This document shows positions 27,577-36,047 of a DNA stretch of 64,000 bases, one piece after another (the stretch's first letter is position 1; each line of letters begins with the position of its first letter). Both the position numbers and the translations under genes were made by a program. Origin of the DNA: Cysteiniphilum sp. JM-1 (GTDB taxonomy: Bacteria; Pseudomonadota; Gammaproteobacteria; Francisellales; Francisellaceae); NCBI RefSeq assembly GCF_008711525.1, contig NZ_VXKS01000004.1, positions 96,314-160,313 of the forward strand, written 5' to 3'. The notes beneath the pieces were generated by a model that saw only the letters and a program-made list of their open reading frames with translations, was not told the origin of the DNA and did no database searches.

Positions 27577-29595
27577 CTAAACAATACCATTATGACGCAG
27601 TAGCGCATCAACTGACGGTTTTTGTCCTTTAAATTTCTCAAATAGCTCTGCCGCTGGAGCTGAGCCGCCTTTTTCTAAGATAATGTGCATAAACTTCTGA
27701 CCAATGGCTTTGTTTAATACTGTCTGACCCTGTTCAAATTCCGCAAAAGCATCACTGGATAGCACTTCCGCCCATTTGTAACTGTAATAGCCCGCCGCAT
27801 AGCCTCCTGCAAAAATATGTGAGAAGCTATTTTCAAAGCGATTAAATGCAGGCACTTCTAACAATGCCGTTGATTGGCGCACATCCTCTATTATTTGATG
27901 AATATCTAAATCCTCAACACTACTTTGGTGTAGTTGCATATCAAACAGTGCAAACTCAAGCTGACGTAACATTGCTAAGCCCGATTGATACTGACGTGAG
28001 GCAACTAGCTTCTGAAATAGCTCTTTTGGTAAGCTTTTTTTAGTCTCAACATGCTGTGACAGCAATTGTAATCCTTCTTCACACCAACAGAAATTCTCCA
28101 TAAACTGACTTGGTAACTCAACAGCATCCCACTCAACACCATTAATCCCTGAAACAGGCAAATACTCCACTTGCGTTAGAATGTGCTGCAAGGCATGCCC
28201 AAACTCATGAAATAAAGTCAATACATCATTATGCGTCAATAACGCATCAGCACCTTCATTGGCAGGCATAAAGTTACAGGTAACATACGCCACAGGCGTT
28301 TGCACTGAATGATCAAGACGCTTATAGCGCGTACGGCATTCATCCATCCACGCACCATCACGCTTATGTGCTCTTGCAAAGAAATCAACTAAAATTGCCC
28401 CACGAAGTTGCTTGTTTTCATCATAAAACTCATACAACTCTGTTTGCGGGTGATAGCGATCCCAATCATTACGCTTCTTCGCCGTGATACCATAAAGAGA
28501 TGACAACACACTAAACAAACCTTTCATCACGTGATTCAAAGGAAAGTAAGGACGCAGCTCTTCAGAGGTAAAGTCATAACGTGCTTTTTTCATTTTATCT
28601 GAATAATATACGCTATCCCAAGGCTTAAGCTCATCATCCAATCCAGACTGTTTAGCAAATGCTTGAAGCTCTTGAAACTCTTTTTGTGCATGCGGTTTCG
28701 CCTTTTGTAGCAAATCTTGCATAAAGTGCATCACCTCATCAACTGAGGTTGCCATCTTCGTTGCCAGTGAGACTTCAGCATAGTTTTTAAATCCCAAAAG
28801 TTTAGCTTCTTCAGCCCTTAAGCGCATAATCTCTTGCATAACCTTGGTATTATCAAAGCTTTTATTGTCCGCTTCGCTTGAGGCGCGCGTGACATAGGCT
28901 TTATAGAAAGTCTCGCGCAGCTTGCGATTATCTGCTTGCTGCATCACGGAAATATAGGTTGGTGCGTCAAGACCCAAGACAAAACCATCCTTTTCTTCTG
29001 TTTGCGCCTTCAAACGTGCTTGCTCTTTAGCACTGTCTGATAAACCTTTTAATTCATCTTCATCTAATGTGTGATAATGCCACGCCATCGTCGCATCAAG
29101 CACATTATTCTCAAAATCACTTTGCAACTTGGCAAGCTTGGTAACGACTTGCTCAAACTTCTCGCGCTTATCACCCTCCAGATCCACTCCTGACAATTTA
29201 AAACTGCGAATAGCATCATTAATCGCCTTAATCTGTGCTTGATCCAAAGTTTTATCATGTTGCAAAATAATTTGATACGCCTTTAACATGCGTTCATCCT
29301 GCGCTGTTTGCGTTGAGTATTCTGAGATTTTCTCAACACAATGCTGATAGACTTCACGCAACTGCGGTGTATTTTTAACAGCATTTAAATGCCCCAAAGG
29401 ACCAAAAGTTTTACTAAGCGCATCTTCGGCTTCTTCCAAAGGATAAATAAAATTATCCCATGTATAATTACTCTCTTTAAGTAATTGCTCTTTTAAATCA
29501 CGGCAATACTGGATGCACTTTTCCACTTCATTTTTGGTGCTATTAATGTCTATTTGTGAAAATTTGGGTAAATCTAATGTAACTACATCGCTCAT
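27577..29595 (-). CDS. prlC: Oligopeptidase A (M3 family)
   Basis: PrlC is a cytosolic zinc oligopeptidase that degrades signal peptides and short peptides. From the ATG at 29595 it has 672 aa (E. coli 680), with AAGGAAC upstream; an ATG six codons earlier lacks this. The active site reads LFHEFGHALQH (HExxH), followed by the distal Glu in the ELPSQFMENF region. GGYAAGYYSYKWAEVL near the C-terminus is a strong family marker. The region SGIDGVEWDAVELPS equivalent is intact, so it should be active. It is the first gene of the unit with yraN. Confidence 0.95.
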   Translation of the reverse strand: MSDVVTLDLPKFSQIDINSTKNEVEKCIQYCRDLKEQLLKESNYTWDNFIYPLEEAEDALSKTFGPLGHLNAVKNTPQLREVYQHCVEKISEYSTQTAQDERMLKAYQIILQHDKTLDQAQIKAINDAIRSFKLSGVDLEGDKREKFEQVVTKLAKLQSDFENNVLDATMAWHYHTLDEDELKGLSDSAKEQARLKAQTEEKDGFVLGLDAPTYISVMQQADNRKLRETFYKAYVTRASSEADNKSFDNTKVMQEIMRLRAEEAKLLGFKNYAEVSLATKMATSVDEVMHFMQDLLQKAKPHAQKEFQELQAFAKQSGLDDELKPWDSVYYSDKMKKARYDFTSEELRPYFPLNHVMKGLFSVLSSLYGITAKKRNDWDRYHPQTELYEFYDENKQLRGAILVDFFARAHKRDGAWMDECRTRYKRLDHSVQTPVAYVTCNFMPANEGADALLTHNDVLTLFHEFGHALQHILTQVEYLPVSGINGVEWDAVELPSQFMENFCWCEEGLQLLSQHVETKKSLPKELFQKLVASRQYQSGLAMLRQLEFALFDMQLHQSSVEDLDIHQIIEDVRQSTALLEVPAFNRFENSFSHIFAGGYAAGYYSYKWAEVLSSDAFAEFEQGQTVLNKAIGQKFMHIILEKGGSAPAAELFEKFKGQKPSVDALLRHNGIV

Positions 29596-29689
29596 CTGTA
29601 TGTTCCTTGGCATAAATTCTTCATTCTGCTAAGGCTTTATAATACACTTATTTCACTGCGAAAAAACACGAAAAAAGCACTAATAGACA

Positions 29690-30334
29690 ATGCCTGCTGA
29701 TCTTAACACTTATTTAACAGCTTTTGTGATGTTTATCATCCCAATGCTCTTTGCTATCACACTACATGAAGCAGCACACGCCTACATTGCCAAATTACGC
29801 GGCGACAAAACCGCCTATCTTATGGGGCGAGTGACTTTAAACCCGATTAAGCATATCGATATTCTCGGCACGATCATTCTACCAACTGCAATGTTTCTAT
29901 TAGGCACAGGGTTCTTGTTTGGTTGGGCAAAGCCTGTGCCTGTTAATTTTAATAACCTCAAAAAGCCGCGACAAGATATGATTCTTGTCGCAATTGCTGG
30001 ACCTTTAGCCAACTTCATTATGGCAATTATCTGGTTTTTGCTGTGGAAATTTGTGCCTAACTTTGGCTTCCATCAGATGGCACAATTTGGCGTAATGCTA
30101 AATTTAATGTTAATGGTATTTAATTTACTACCCATTCCACCGCTTGATGGCAGTCGTGTTATTAGCGCATTATTGCCTTATAAAGCAGCCTTACAATATA
30201 ACCGTTTAGAACGCTGGGGATTTTTGATCGTATTATTATTGCTATTTATTCCTTTTGGGCAATCAAATTTACTGGCAAGCATCTTGTTACCACTAATCAA
30301 TAAACTCTCTTTACTCATTCAATTTATCTTTTAA
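29690..30334 (+). CDS. Membrane site-2-type zinc metalloprotease (M50)
   Basis: The product is a 214-aa integral membrane protease with the zinc motif TLHEAAHAYIA (HExxH) in the first helix region. The distal NLLPIPPLDGSRV contains the third ligand Asp. It lacks a PDZ domain and is therefore the small S2P/YwhC type rather than RseP, whose gene is absent between dxr and bamA. It has about five hydrophobic helices. Substrates are unknown; S2P enzymes cleave anti-sigma factors or signal-peptide remnants. It is probably cotranscribed with the DUF498 gene 15 bases downstream. No strong ribosome-binding site was seen. Confidence 0.9.
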   Translation: MPADLNTYLTAFVMFIIPMLFAITLHEAAHAYIAKLRGDKTAYLMGRVTLNPIKHIDILGTIILPTAMFLLGTGFLFGWAKPVPVNFNNLKKPRQDMILVAIAGPLANFIMAIIWFLLWKFVPNFGFHQMAQFGVMLNLMLMVFNLLPIPPLDGSRVISALLPYKAALQYNRLERWGFLIVLLLLFIPFGQSNLLASILLPLINKLSLLIQFIF

Positions 30335-30349
30335 TTTCAAGGTCAAACA

Positions 30350-30721
30350 ATGCAATTAGAATATGAAAAACCAGACACCCTCATTTTTGTTAAACATTAT
30401 AAGTCTGGCGAGCTGACACTCTCACAACAAACATTTTCTCACAGCGTGATTATCACACCTGAAAAAATTATTAATAATAATTGGGATGTCAAATCCATTG
30501 ACGCGCTTAATCTTGATGCTATTGAAGCCCTTATCGAACTTGATGCTCATATTTACCTTCTTGGCACCGGTGAAACATCATTGATTCCACCGCAAGAAAT
30601 CATCATTGCTTTTGCCCGCCTAGGAAAATCCATCGACTTTATGGACTCAGCTGCCGCATGCCGCACTTTTAATATTTTGGCAAATGAAGGACGACGCGTT
30701 GCCGCTGCCATCATCGTTTAA
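30350..30721 (+). CDS. Mth938-like (DUF498/NDUFAF3-type) protein
   Basis: This 123-aa protein shows SVIITPEKII, then LLGTGETSLIPPQEI and SIDFMDSAAACRTFNILANEGRRVAAAII. These are the signatures of the DUF498 family that includes mitochondrial complex I assembly factor NDUFAF3. The bacterial function is unknown. It follows the M50 protease with a spacing of 15 bases and AAGGTC before its ATG. Nothing in the sequence suggests a catalytic site. Confidence 0.87.
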   Translation: MQLEYEKPDTLIFVKHYKSGELTLSQQTFSHSVIITPEKIINNNWDVKSIDALNLDAIEALIELDAHIYLLGTGETSLIPPQEIIIAFARLGKSIDFMDSAAACRTFNILANEGRRVAAAIIV

Positions 30722-30783
30722 AGCCGTAACACTCGGCATAAATCAATTTTTCGTCATTTTTTATTAAATTTTCTCTAACCTCC

Positions 30784-30811
30784 TTGATATCTTTTTGCTA
30801 TACGCTAGGAT
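30784..30811 (+). promoter_or_regulatory. Candidate sigma70 promoter of the lipoprotein gene
   Basis: TTGATA (30784-30789) and TAGGAT (30806-30811) are separated by 16 bases and lie 56 bases before the lipoprotein ATG. There are weaker TATA-like boxes in between, so confidence is modest. Confidence 0.4.
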
Positions 30812-30867
30812 TAGGTCTATAGTAATCAGTGATTCTTATAGGTTCATACAACAGAAGGAAGACAACG

Positions 30868-31341
30868 ATGAGAAAAATCACACTACTTGGCATTGTTTCT
30901 AGTGCCGCATTATTATCTGCTTGCGCTACATCACCTAAAGCGCCAGCACCACAAAATACAGATGCATCTGTTACAGCAATGTCAACACCAGCGTCAGTCA
31001 ACTCAACACAAACAACAAGCAATAGCTCATTACCAAGCTCAACGGTTAAACTAAGCGCCAAAGATGGTCGCTTGGTTGCAAAAATTTATACTGACTGGAA
31101 TGGCGCCAAACAAGGCGATCTAAAACTTCACTGGGTTGCACCTAGCCAATCACACTGCATGAGCACAACCTTTCCAATCATGAAATACAAAGAAGCCAGT
31201 GATTACTCTTGGGCTTACCGCACACTTGAGCATCAAAGTGCTAATGGCGCAATCGCATGCCCAGGCGTATGGAAAGCTGAAGTAGTTTACACTCCAACCA
31301 AAGCAGTTGTTGGTCAAGCGGAGCTTAACGTTTCTCAATAG
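30868..31341 (+). CDS. Exported lipoprotein, unknown function
   Basis: The product has 157 aa with a lipoprotein signal peptide ending LLSAC19, so it is lipidated at Cys19 and has Ala at +2 (outer-membrane sorting expected). Residues about 20-65 are a Thr/Ser/Pro-rich linker. The mature domain (about 70-157) has DGRLVAKIYTDW, HCMSTTFPIMKY and a second Cys in AIACPGVWKAEVVY, so a disulfide is possible. The mix of beta segments suggests a small Ig-like or carbohydrate-binding fold, but I do not recognise the family. The ATG at 30868 has AAGGAAG upstream. Three hairpin repeats follow the gene. Confidence 0.75.
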   Translation: MRKITLLGIVSSAALLSACATSPKAPAPQNTDASVTAMSTPASVNSTQTTSNSSLPSSTVKLSAKDGRLVAKIYTDWNGAKQGDLKLHWVAPSQSHCMSTTFPIMKYKEASDYSWAYRTLEHQSANGAIACPGVWKAEVVYTPTKAVVGQAELNVSQ

Positions 31342-31418
31342 AGTGCAGCAGCGCCTCAGCAGTAACTTTCCTATCCATTAATACTTTTTCAACTCGATTA
31401 AGACTAATATTCACCTTA

Positions 31419-31514
31419 CCCTGAGCGTAAGTCAAAGCGATGCACTGAGTATCAGTCGAAGTGGGTACGCTTGGGAAAATCACACTTCATAGAGGCTTCG
31501 ACTTGCGCTCAGCC
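31419..31514. repeat. Three hairpins of the 13-nt-loop repeat family
   Basis: Three units of short stem and 13-nt loop lie between convergent genes. Unit 1 spans 31419-31439 (CCCT, loop GAGCGTAAGTCAA, AGCG; one stem mismatch). Unit 2 spans 31443-31463 (CACT, loop GAGTATCAGTCGA, AGTG; perfect). Unit 3 spans 31494-31514 (GGCT, loop TCGACTTGCGCTC, AGCC; perfect, reverse orientation). Units 1 and 3 are also inverted repeats of each other over 17 bases with two mismatches. They sit between the lipoprotein stop and the phosphopantetheinyl transferase stop. Confidence 0.7.
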
Positions 31515-31563
31515 AACGCTTACACAATTAAAGCGGGCAGGAATATGGTCATAGCCTTAAATT

Positions 31564-32238
31564 CTACAAAAAATTCAATCTGACCTTGCTACTGCTTCTC
31601 TCAAAACTTAAGCACAGCGGTGTATTTTCATCTAATTGTTGATGGAAATAATATATATCTTGGACATTTTTCTTTTTGCATTCGCCACTTTCAGTTACTT
31701 CAAAAACATAACGATTTAACCCATTGGCAATCCCTTGACCCGTCAGTTTAAGGCTTGCCTCTTTATATGCCCATAACCAATAAAACACGTCTCGCTGCGC
31801 ACTGTCGCCCTTCTTAGCAGCAATCAAATCATACTCGCTCTTTGCAAAATACTGTTTTGCTATCGCTAACACATCGACTTTTTCTTTTTTGGTCTGTACA
31901 TCGATACCAACACGCTGTCCTTTGCCAATTGCAATAACAACATAATCACGCGTATGACTGATATTAAAATCAATCATACTATTAACGAGAAACGGTCGAC
32001 CATTGCTCGTCTTTGAAAACTGTAGGTTAGTGATGGCAACCCCTGAGCGTTCACTTAATAACTTATAGCGCAACCACTGTGATGCGATATATTCAACACG
32101 CTTGCGCTCCAATTTCAAATCGCTGGCATAATCTCTCACTTCAAGTGGTAATGTATTAAGCGCTTCCAACGCATTAAAGTTGTTTAAATTTAGAACATAT
32201 ATATCAATCATCATTATAGACTTATTGAGCAGATTCAT
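31564..32238 (-). CDS. 4'-phosphopantetheinyl transferase, Sfp type
   Basis: This 224-aa enzyme transfers 4'-phosphopantetheine from CoA to carrier proteins. The family motifs are FNISHTRDYVVIAI and GIDVQ (magnesium-binding Asp), then YWLWAYKEASLKLTG (WxxKEA) after the KQYFAKSEYD stretch. The size and two-domain layout mark the Sfp rather than the AcpS type. No polyketide, peptide-synthetase or siderophore genes are nearby. It may therefore serve a distant cluster or the fatty-acid carrier protein if acpS is missing. The start is uncertain: ATGs at 32238, 32214 and 32211 all lack a good ribosome-binding site, and MIDIYVLN at 32211 looks most family-like. Confidence 0.85.
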   Translation of the reverse strand: MNLLNKSIMMIDIYVLNLNNFNALEALNTLPLEVRDYASDLKLERKRVEYIASQWLRYKLLSERSGVAITNLQFSKTSNGRPFLVNSMIDFNISHTRDYVVIAIGKGQRVGIDVQTKKEKVDVLAIAKQYFAKSEYDLIAAKKGDSAQRDVFYWLWAYKEASLKLTGQGIANGLNRYVFEVTESGECKKKNVQDIYYFHQQLDENTPLCLSFERSSSKVRLNFL

Positions 32239-32415
32239 TTTAGCTTCATAGTTAAATTAGAAATTTAAACGTAAACTTACAGAAATGAAAGCATTTCAAG
32301 CACTTGAGGCACCTTATATTAATCCTTGGGAATGTTAGTATTTAATTAAACGCGACTATTCAACTGCATGCTTGCATTATATAATTGGCATAGTTTACTT
32401 AATTGGAGACCGACC

Positions 32416-32667
32416 ATGAAACAAAAACTCCGTTATATTGCTGATGCTATCTTCTTTCTTGCTTGCATTACCTTTATTGCCTCACTTACCTCTATTTTCT
32501 ATTTCAATAACTTTAGCATTATCGTTAAAGGGCACGTTGTTTACTGGGTTTATGCGGCTCCTTTAGCAATGGTTTTATACACTTTTTTACGCAATCAATT
32601 CTTAACAGATAAACCAAATAAAACAAATTCCGAAAATCCGCTTGAACCGACTCAAAAAACGAGCTAA
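32416..32667 (+). CDS. Small two-helix membrane protein, unknown
   Basis: The product has 83 aa from the ATG at 32416 with GGAG nine bases upstream. Hydrophobic helices lie at about 7-30 and 38-58, followed by a polar Asn/Thr-rich tail. I do not recognise a family. proS starts 36 bases downstream, so it may share a transcript with it. The longer open frame back to 32368 lacks a ribosome-binding site and is not used. Confidence 0.6.
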   Translation: MKQKLRYIADAIFFLACITFIASLTSIFYFNNFSIIVKGHVVYWVYAAPLAMVLYTFLRNQFLTDKPNKTNSENPLEPTQKTS

Positions 32668-32703
32668 CGTAACCCCACACATTGCTTTTCACAAGATTCT
32701 AAT

Positions 32704-34446
32704 ATGAGAGTATCGCAAACTTTACTTGCCACTGAAAAAGAAACGCCAAAAGACGCTGAATTAATCAGTCATCAATATATGTTACGTGCCGGCTTAATTC
32801 GCAAACTTGCCTCAGGTATTTATCAATGGCTACCTACGGGGATGAAAGTGCTACAAAAAGTGCAAACAATCGTCCGTGAGGAGATGGATAACGCAGGCGC
32901 CTGTGAGATTCTAATGCCTAGCATATTGCCTGCTGAGCTACTCCAAGAAACGCATCGTTGGCAAAAATTCGGTCCTGAGCTTCTAAAAATGCAAGATCGC
33001 CATGAACGTGATTTTTGCTATGGACCAACACATGAAGAGTCGATTGTTGACATTGCACGCAAAGAAATTAAAAGCTATAAACAATTACCACTTAACCTAT
33101 ATCAAATCCAAACAAAATTCCGTGATGAGATACGTCCACGCTTTGGCGTGATGCGCGCACGTGAATTTATTATGAAAGATGCTTATTCATTTCACAGCAA
33201 TTATGATTGCTTAGAAGACACCTATCAGAAAATGCATCAAGCATATTGCAATATCCTAACGCGTATGGGGCTTAAGTTTCGTGTCGTTAATGCTGATGCT
33301 GGTGCCATTGGTGGCAGCAAAACGCATGAGTTTCAGGTACTTGCTGCAGCGGGCGAAGATATTGTTTGCTACAGCAATCAAAGTGATTATGCTGCCAATA
33401 TTGAGATGGCAGAGTATTTAAAACCAGATCTTACGACACGCAAGTCTCCTTTTCAATCACTTGAAAAAACAGCAACACCTAACTTAAAAACCATTAGCGA
33501 TATTTGTCAAAAGTTTGACTTGTTACCTGAAAACACGATCAAAACCATTATTATCAAGGATAGTGATAATACACTCTTTGCCTTAGTGCTACGTGGGGAT
33601 CATGAGTTAAATGAGATCAAAATCGATAAGTTACCTCAAATCAATGCACCTTTTACTTTTGCCACGGAAGCCGAAATACAACAAGCATTTAATGCCAACA
33701 TTGGCTCTTTAGGTCCTGTTAATTCACCGATTAAAGTGATTGCTGATCATAGTGCTGTCATGTTACACGACTTTGTATGTGGAGCTAATGAAGATGATTT
33801 TCACTTCTTTGGTGCAAACTGGGATCGCGATATTAAAAGCTATGATGTTGCTGATCTTCGCAATGTGGTTGTCGGCGATATATCTCCTGATGGCAAGGGC
33901 ACACTTGAGCTTACCAGCGGCATTGAAGTTGGGCATATTTTCCAACTGGGTGACAACTACTCCAAAGCGATGAACGCTAATATTCTTGATGAAAATGGCA
34001 AGAAGCAGGATCTTATCATGGGCTGCTATGGTTTTGGTGTCACACGGATTATTGCGGCGGCAATCGAGCAATCACATGATGATAACGGTATTATTTGGCC
34101 AAGTGAGATCGCACCGTATGATATCTCGATCATTCCAATGAACATGCATAAATCAACTAAAGTCTTCGAGGTTGCCAATAAACTTTATAATGACCTTAGA
34201 GCTGCCGGCTTTGATGTTTTATTTGATGATCGCAAAGAACGCCCTGGTATTATGTTTGCTGATGCGGATTTAATTGGCGCACCACATCAGCTTATTATTG
34301 GTGAGCGTGGACTAGAGAGTGACATCATCGAATACAAATGTCGTAAAACACAACAAAAATCTGAGATCCCTTATACCATTGACGCTGTTTTGCAAAAGGT
34401 CTGTGCTAAGCAAACTGGCAAAGCAACATTAAATCCATGTCACTAG
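32704..34446 (+). CDS. proS: Prolyl-tRNA synthetase
   Basis: ProS charges tRNA-Pro. The 580-aa protein is of the bacterial long type (E. coli 572). Features are [24 protein letters not shown] (motif 1), then [27 protein letters not shown] (motif 2) and the editing insertion (about 225-395) with the YbaK-like fold. [17 protein letters not shown] (motif 3) and the anticodon domain with [18 protein letters not shown] follow. All catalytic regions are intact, including the editing domain that hydrolyses Ala-tRNA-Pro. kdsD follows at 68 bases. Confidence 0.97.
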   Translation: MRVSQTLLATEKETPKDAELISHQYMLRAGLIRKLASGIYQWLPTGMKVLQKVQTIVREEMDNAGACEILMPSILPAELLQETHRWQKFGPELLKMQDRHERDFCYGPTHEESIVDIARKEIKSYKQLPLNLYQIQTKFRDEIRPRFGVMRAREFIMKDAYSFHSNYDCLEDTYQKMHQAYCNILTRMGLKFRVVNADAGAIGGSKTHEFQVLAAAGEDIVCYSNQSDYAANIEMAEYLKPDLTTRKSPFQSLEKTATPNLKTISDICQKFDLLPENTIKTIIIKDSDNTLFALVLRGDHELNEIKIDKLPQINAPFTFATEAEIQQAFNANIGSLGPVNSPIKVIADHSAVMLHDFVCGANEDDFHFFGANWDRDIKSYDVADLRNVVVGDISPDGKGTLELTSGIEVGHIFQLGDNYSKAMNANILDENGKKQDLIMGCYGFGVTRIIAAAIEQSHDDNGIIWPSEIAPYDISIIPMNMHKSTKVFEVANKLYNDLRAAGFDVLFDDRKERPGIMFADADLIGAPHQLIIGERGLESDIIEYKCRKTQQKSEIPYTIDAVLQKVCAKQTGKATLNPCH

Positions 34447-34514
34447 GTTGATGTTTTACCCTATCCTCACTTACAATAACATGCATTGAAAATGCTTTAT
34501 TATTTGATTTTATT

Positions 34515-35489
34515 ATGTCAAACAACCATCCTTTTGCTCAAGATGCACTAAAAACAATCAATCTAGAAATTGAAACACTTGAGCAGCTTAAAAAGCATAT
34601 TGGCGACAATTTCATCGCTGCTTGTGAGTTGATTCTCAAATGCCAAGGGCGCGTGATTATCATCGGTATGGGCAAATCAGGGCATATCGCCTCAAAGATT
34701 GCTGCGACTCTTGCTAGCACGGGAACACCTGCATTCTTCGTCCATCCAGCTGAAGCAGGACACGGCGATTTTGGCATGATTACGCGTCAAGATGTAGTCA
34801 TTGCCATCTCAAATTCTGGCTCAACGCCTGAGTTAACGTCATTAATTCCAATGATCAAACGCCTTGATATCCCACTTATTGCCATATCTAGCAAACCGCA
34901 GTCAGCATTGGCGCAAGCTGCGGATATTTCACTGAATCTTGGGGTTGAAAAAGAAGCTTGTCCGCACAATTTAGCACCAACATCAAGCACAACAGCAACA
35001 TTGGTATTGGGTGATGCCTTAGCGATTGCACTATTAAATGCTAAAAACTTTAGTGCGGAAGATTTCGCCAACTCACACCCAAGTGGTGCTTTGGGTAAAC
35101 GCTTACTGTTAAAAGTATCTGATCTTATGAAAAGCGGTGCATCGCTGCCGATTGTAACCTCTCAAAGTACATTAGAAGATGCGATTTTAGAGATCAGCTC
35201 TAAAGGCTTAGGAATGACACTTATATCTGATGATAACAAAACACTCAATGGTATTTTCACCGACGGTGATTTGCGTAGAATCTTCCAGCAATCGATTTAT
35301 CAAAAAGGGCTTAACATTGCAGAAGTTATGGGCAAAAGACCAAAGACAATTATCGAAGATGCAATGGCAATTGAAGCATTAAGCCTTATGAATCAATTGA
35401 AAATTACCACATTGGCAGTTTTAAATCATCAAAATGAAATTGCTGGCATCATCCACATGCATGATTTAGTGCGCGAGGGTATCGCTTAA
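34515..35489 (+). CDS. kdsD: D-arabinose 5-phosphate isomerase with tandem CBS domains
   Basis: KdsD makes arabinose 5-phosphate from ribulose 5-phosphate, the first committed supply step for Kdo in lipopolysaccharide. The 324-aa protein has an N-terminal SIS domain (about 30-180) with GMGKSGHIASKIAATLASTGTPAFFVHPAEA split over the substrate loop, ISNSGSTPELTSLIP and LAPTSSTTATLVLGDALA. Two CBS domains (about 205-324) follow, including GIFTDGDLRRIFQ. The layout matches KdsD/KpsF. The linked pathway enzyme kdsB lies at 24.9 kb, not adjacent. A G+C-rich palindrome follows the stop. Confidence 0.94.
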   Translation: MSNNHPFAQDALKTINLEIETLEQLKKHIGDNFIAACELILKCQGRVIIIGMGKSGHIASKIAATLASTGTPAFFVHPAEAGHGDFGMITRQDVVIAISNSGSTPELTSLIPMIKRLDIPLIAISSKPQSALAQAADISLNLGVEKEACPHNLAPTSSTTATLVLGDALAIALLNAKNFSAEDFANSHPSGALGKRLLLKVSDLMKSGASLPIVTSQSTLEDAILEISSKGLGMTLISDDNKTLNGIFTDGDLRRIFQQSIYQKGLNIAEVMGKRPKTIIEDAMAIEALSLMNQLKITTLAVLNHQNEIAGIIHMHDLVREGIA

Positions 35490-35502
35490 GTAGCTAACTT
35501 TA

Positions 35503-35561
35503 ATTACTCCTCACCCGCACAGTCTGCGCTGCACGACCGCTCCCGCATGGGGCGAGGTAAT
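35503..35561. repeat. G+C-rich imperfect palindrome (REP-like)
   Basis: The left arm ATTACTCCTCACCC (35503-35516) is the approximate complement of GGGGCGAGGTAAT (35549-35561). Inside lie smaller pairings such as CGCTCC with GGGGCG. The segment is far richer in G+C than its surroundings and sits between convergent kdsD and the Fis-like gene. It looks like a repetitive extragenic palindrome. No second copy was found in this window. Confidence 0.55.
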
Positions 35562-35587
35562 CGTTGCTGAAACTTTTTTCATTATGA

Positions 35588-35845
35588 CTAACTTGAGAAA
35601 TCCAATACAAAAATATCATACTTTTTGATTTTAGCTTTCAAAGTCGCAGGACTTATGCCCAATACTTCAGCAGTATTACTTAAATGAAATCCTGTATACG
35701 CTAAAGTTGCCTCAATTAAACCACGCTCAATTTCCTCAGTGACTAAGCTTAACATAAAGCGCGGTTCATCTTGCGGATTACGTCTTGCTTCTTCATAGCG
35801 CATTTCAGCAATGGCATAAATAAATCTTTCTATATTGCTACTCAT
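35588..35845 (-). CDS. Fis-family nucleoid/transcription regulator
   Basis: This 85-aa protein ends with a Fis-type helix-turn-helix: NTAEVLGISPATLKAKIKKYDI corresponds to the region [23 protein letters not shown]-like of Fis, and the preceding helix EEIERGLIEATLAYTGFHLSN matches the Fis dimer helix. The N-terminal 30 residues (MSSNIERFIYAIAEMRYEEARRN) differ from Fis and lack the beta-hairpin arms that activate Hin/Gin recombination. It is therefore Fis-like rather than certainly fis. AAGGATATTC precedes the ATG. It probably has its own promoter in the 200 bp shared with uvrB. Confidence 0.78.
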   Translation of the reverse strand: MSSNIERFIYAIAEMRYEEARRNPQDEPRFMLSLVTEEIERGLIEATLAYTGFHLSNTAEVLGISPATLKAKIKKYDIFVLDFSS

Positions 35846-36047
35846 GATGAATATCCTTATCTAACTCTTTAATTTTCTTGTACTGTTAAGGATAGAAGTA
35901 AATTTAAAGCTTGCATAAAGAGATCTACACTTTGATGCTTACGTTTTCGCTGAAATCACTGTAATCAAATTGCCATGTTTTAATGTCGCATAAACGCACA
36001 GCTTTGCTATCATAGCTCGTGTTTGAATTAAAATTAGCGGCTTCACA

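Noticed and set aside
35846..36047. SOS (LexA) operator before uvrB
   Set aside because: No CTGT-N8-ACAG or close variant was found in the 202 bases.
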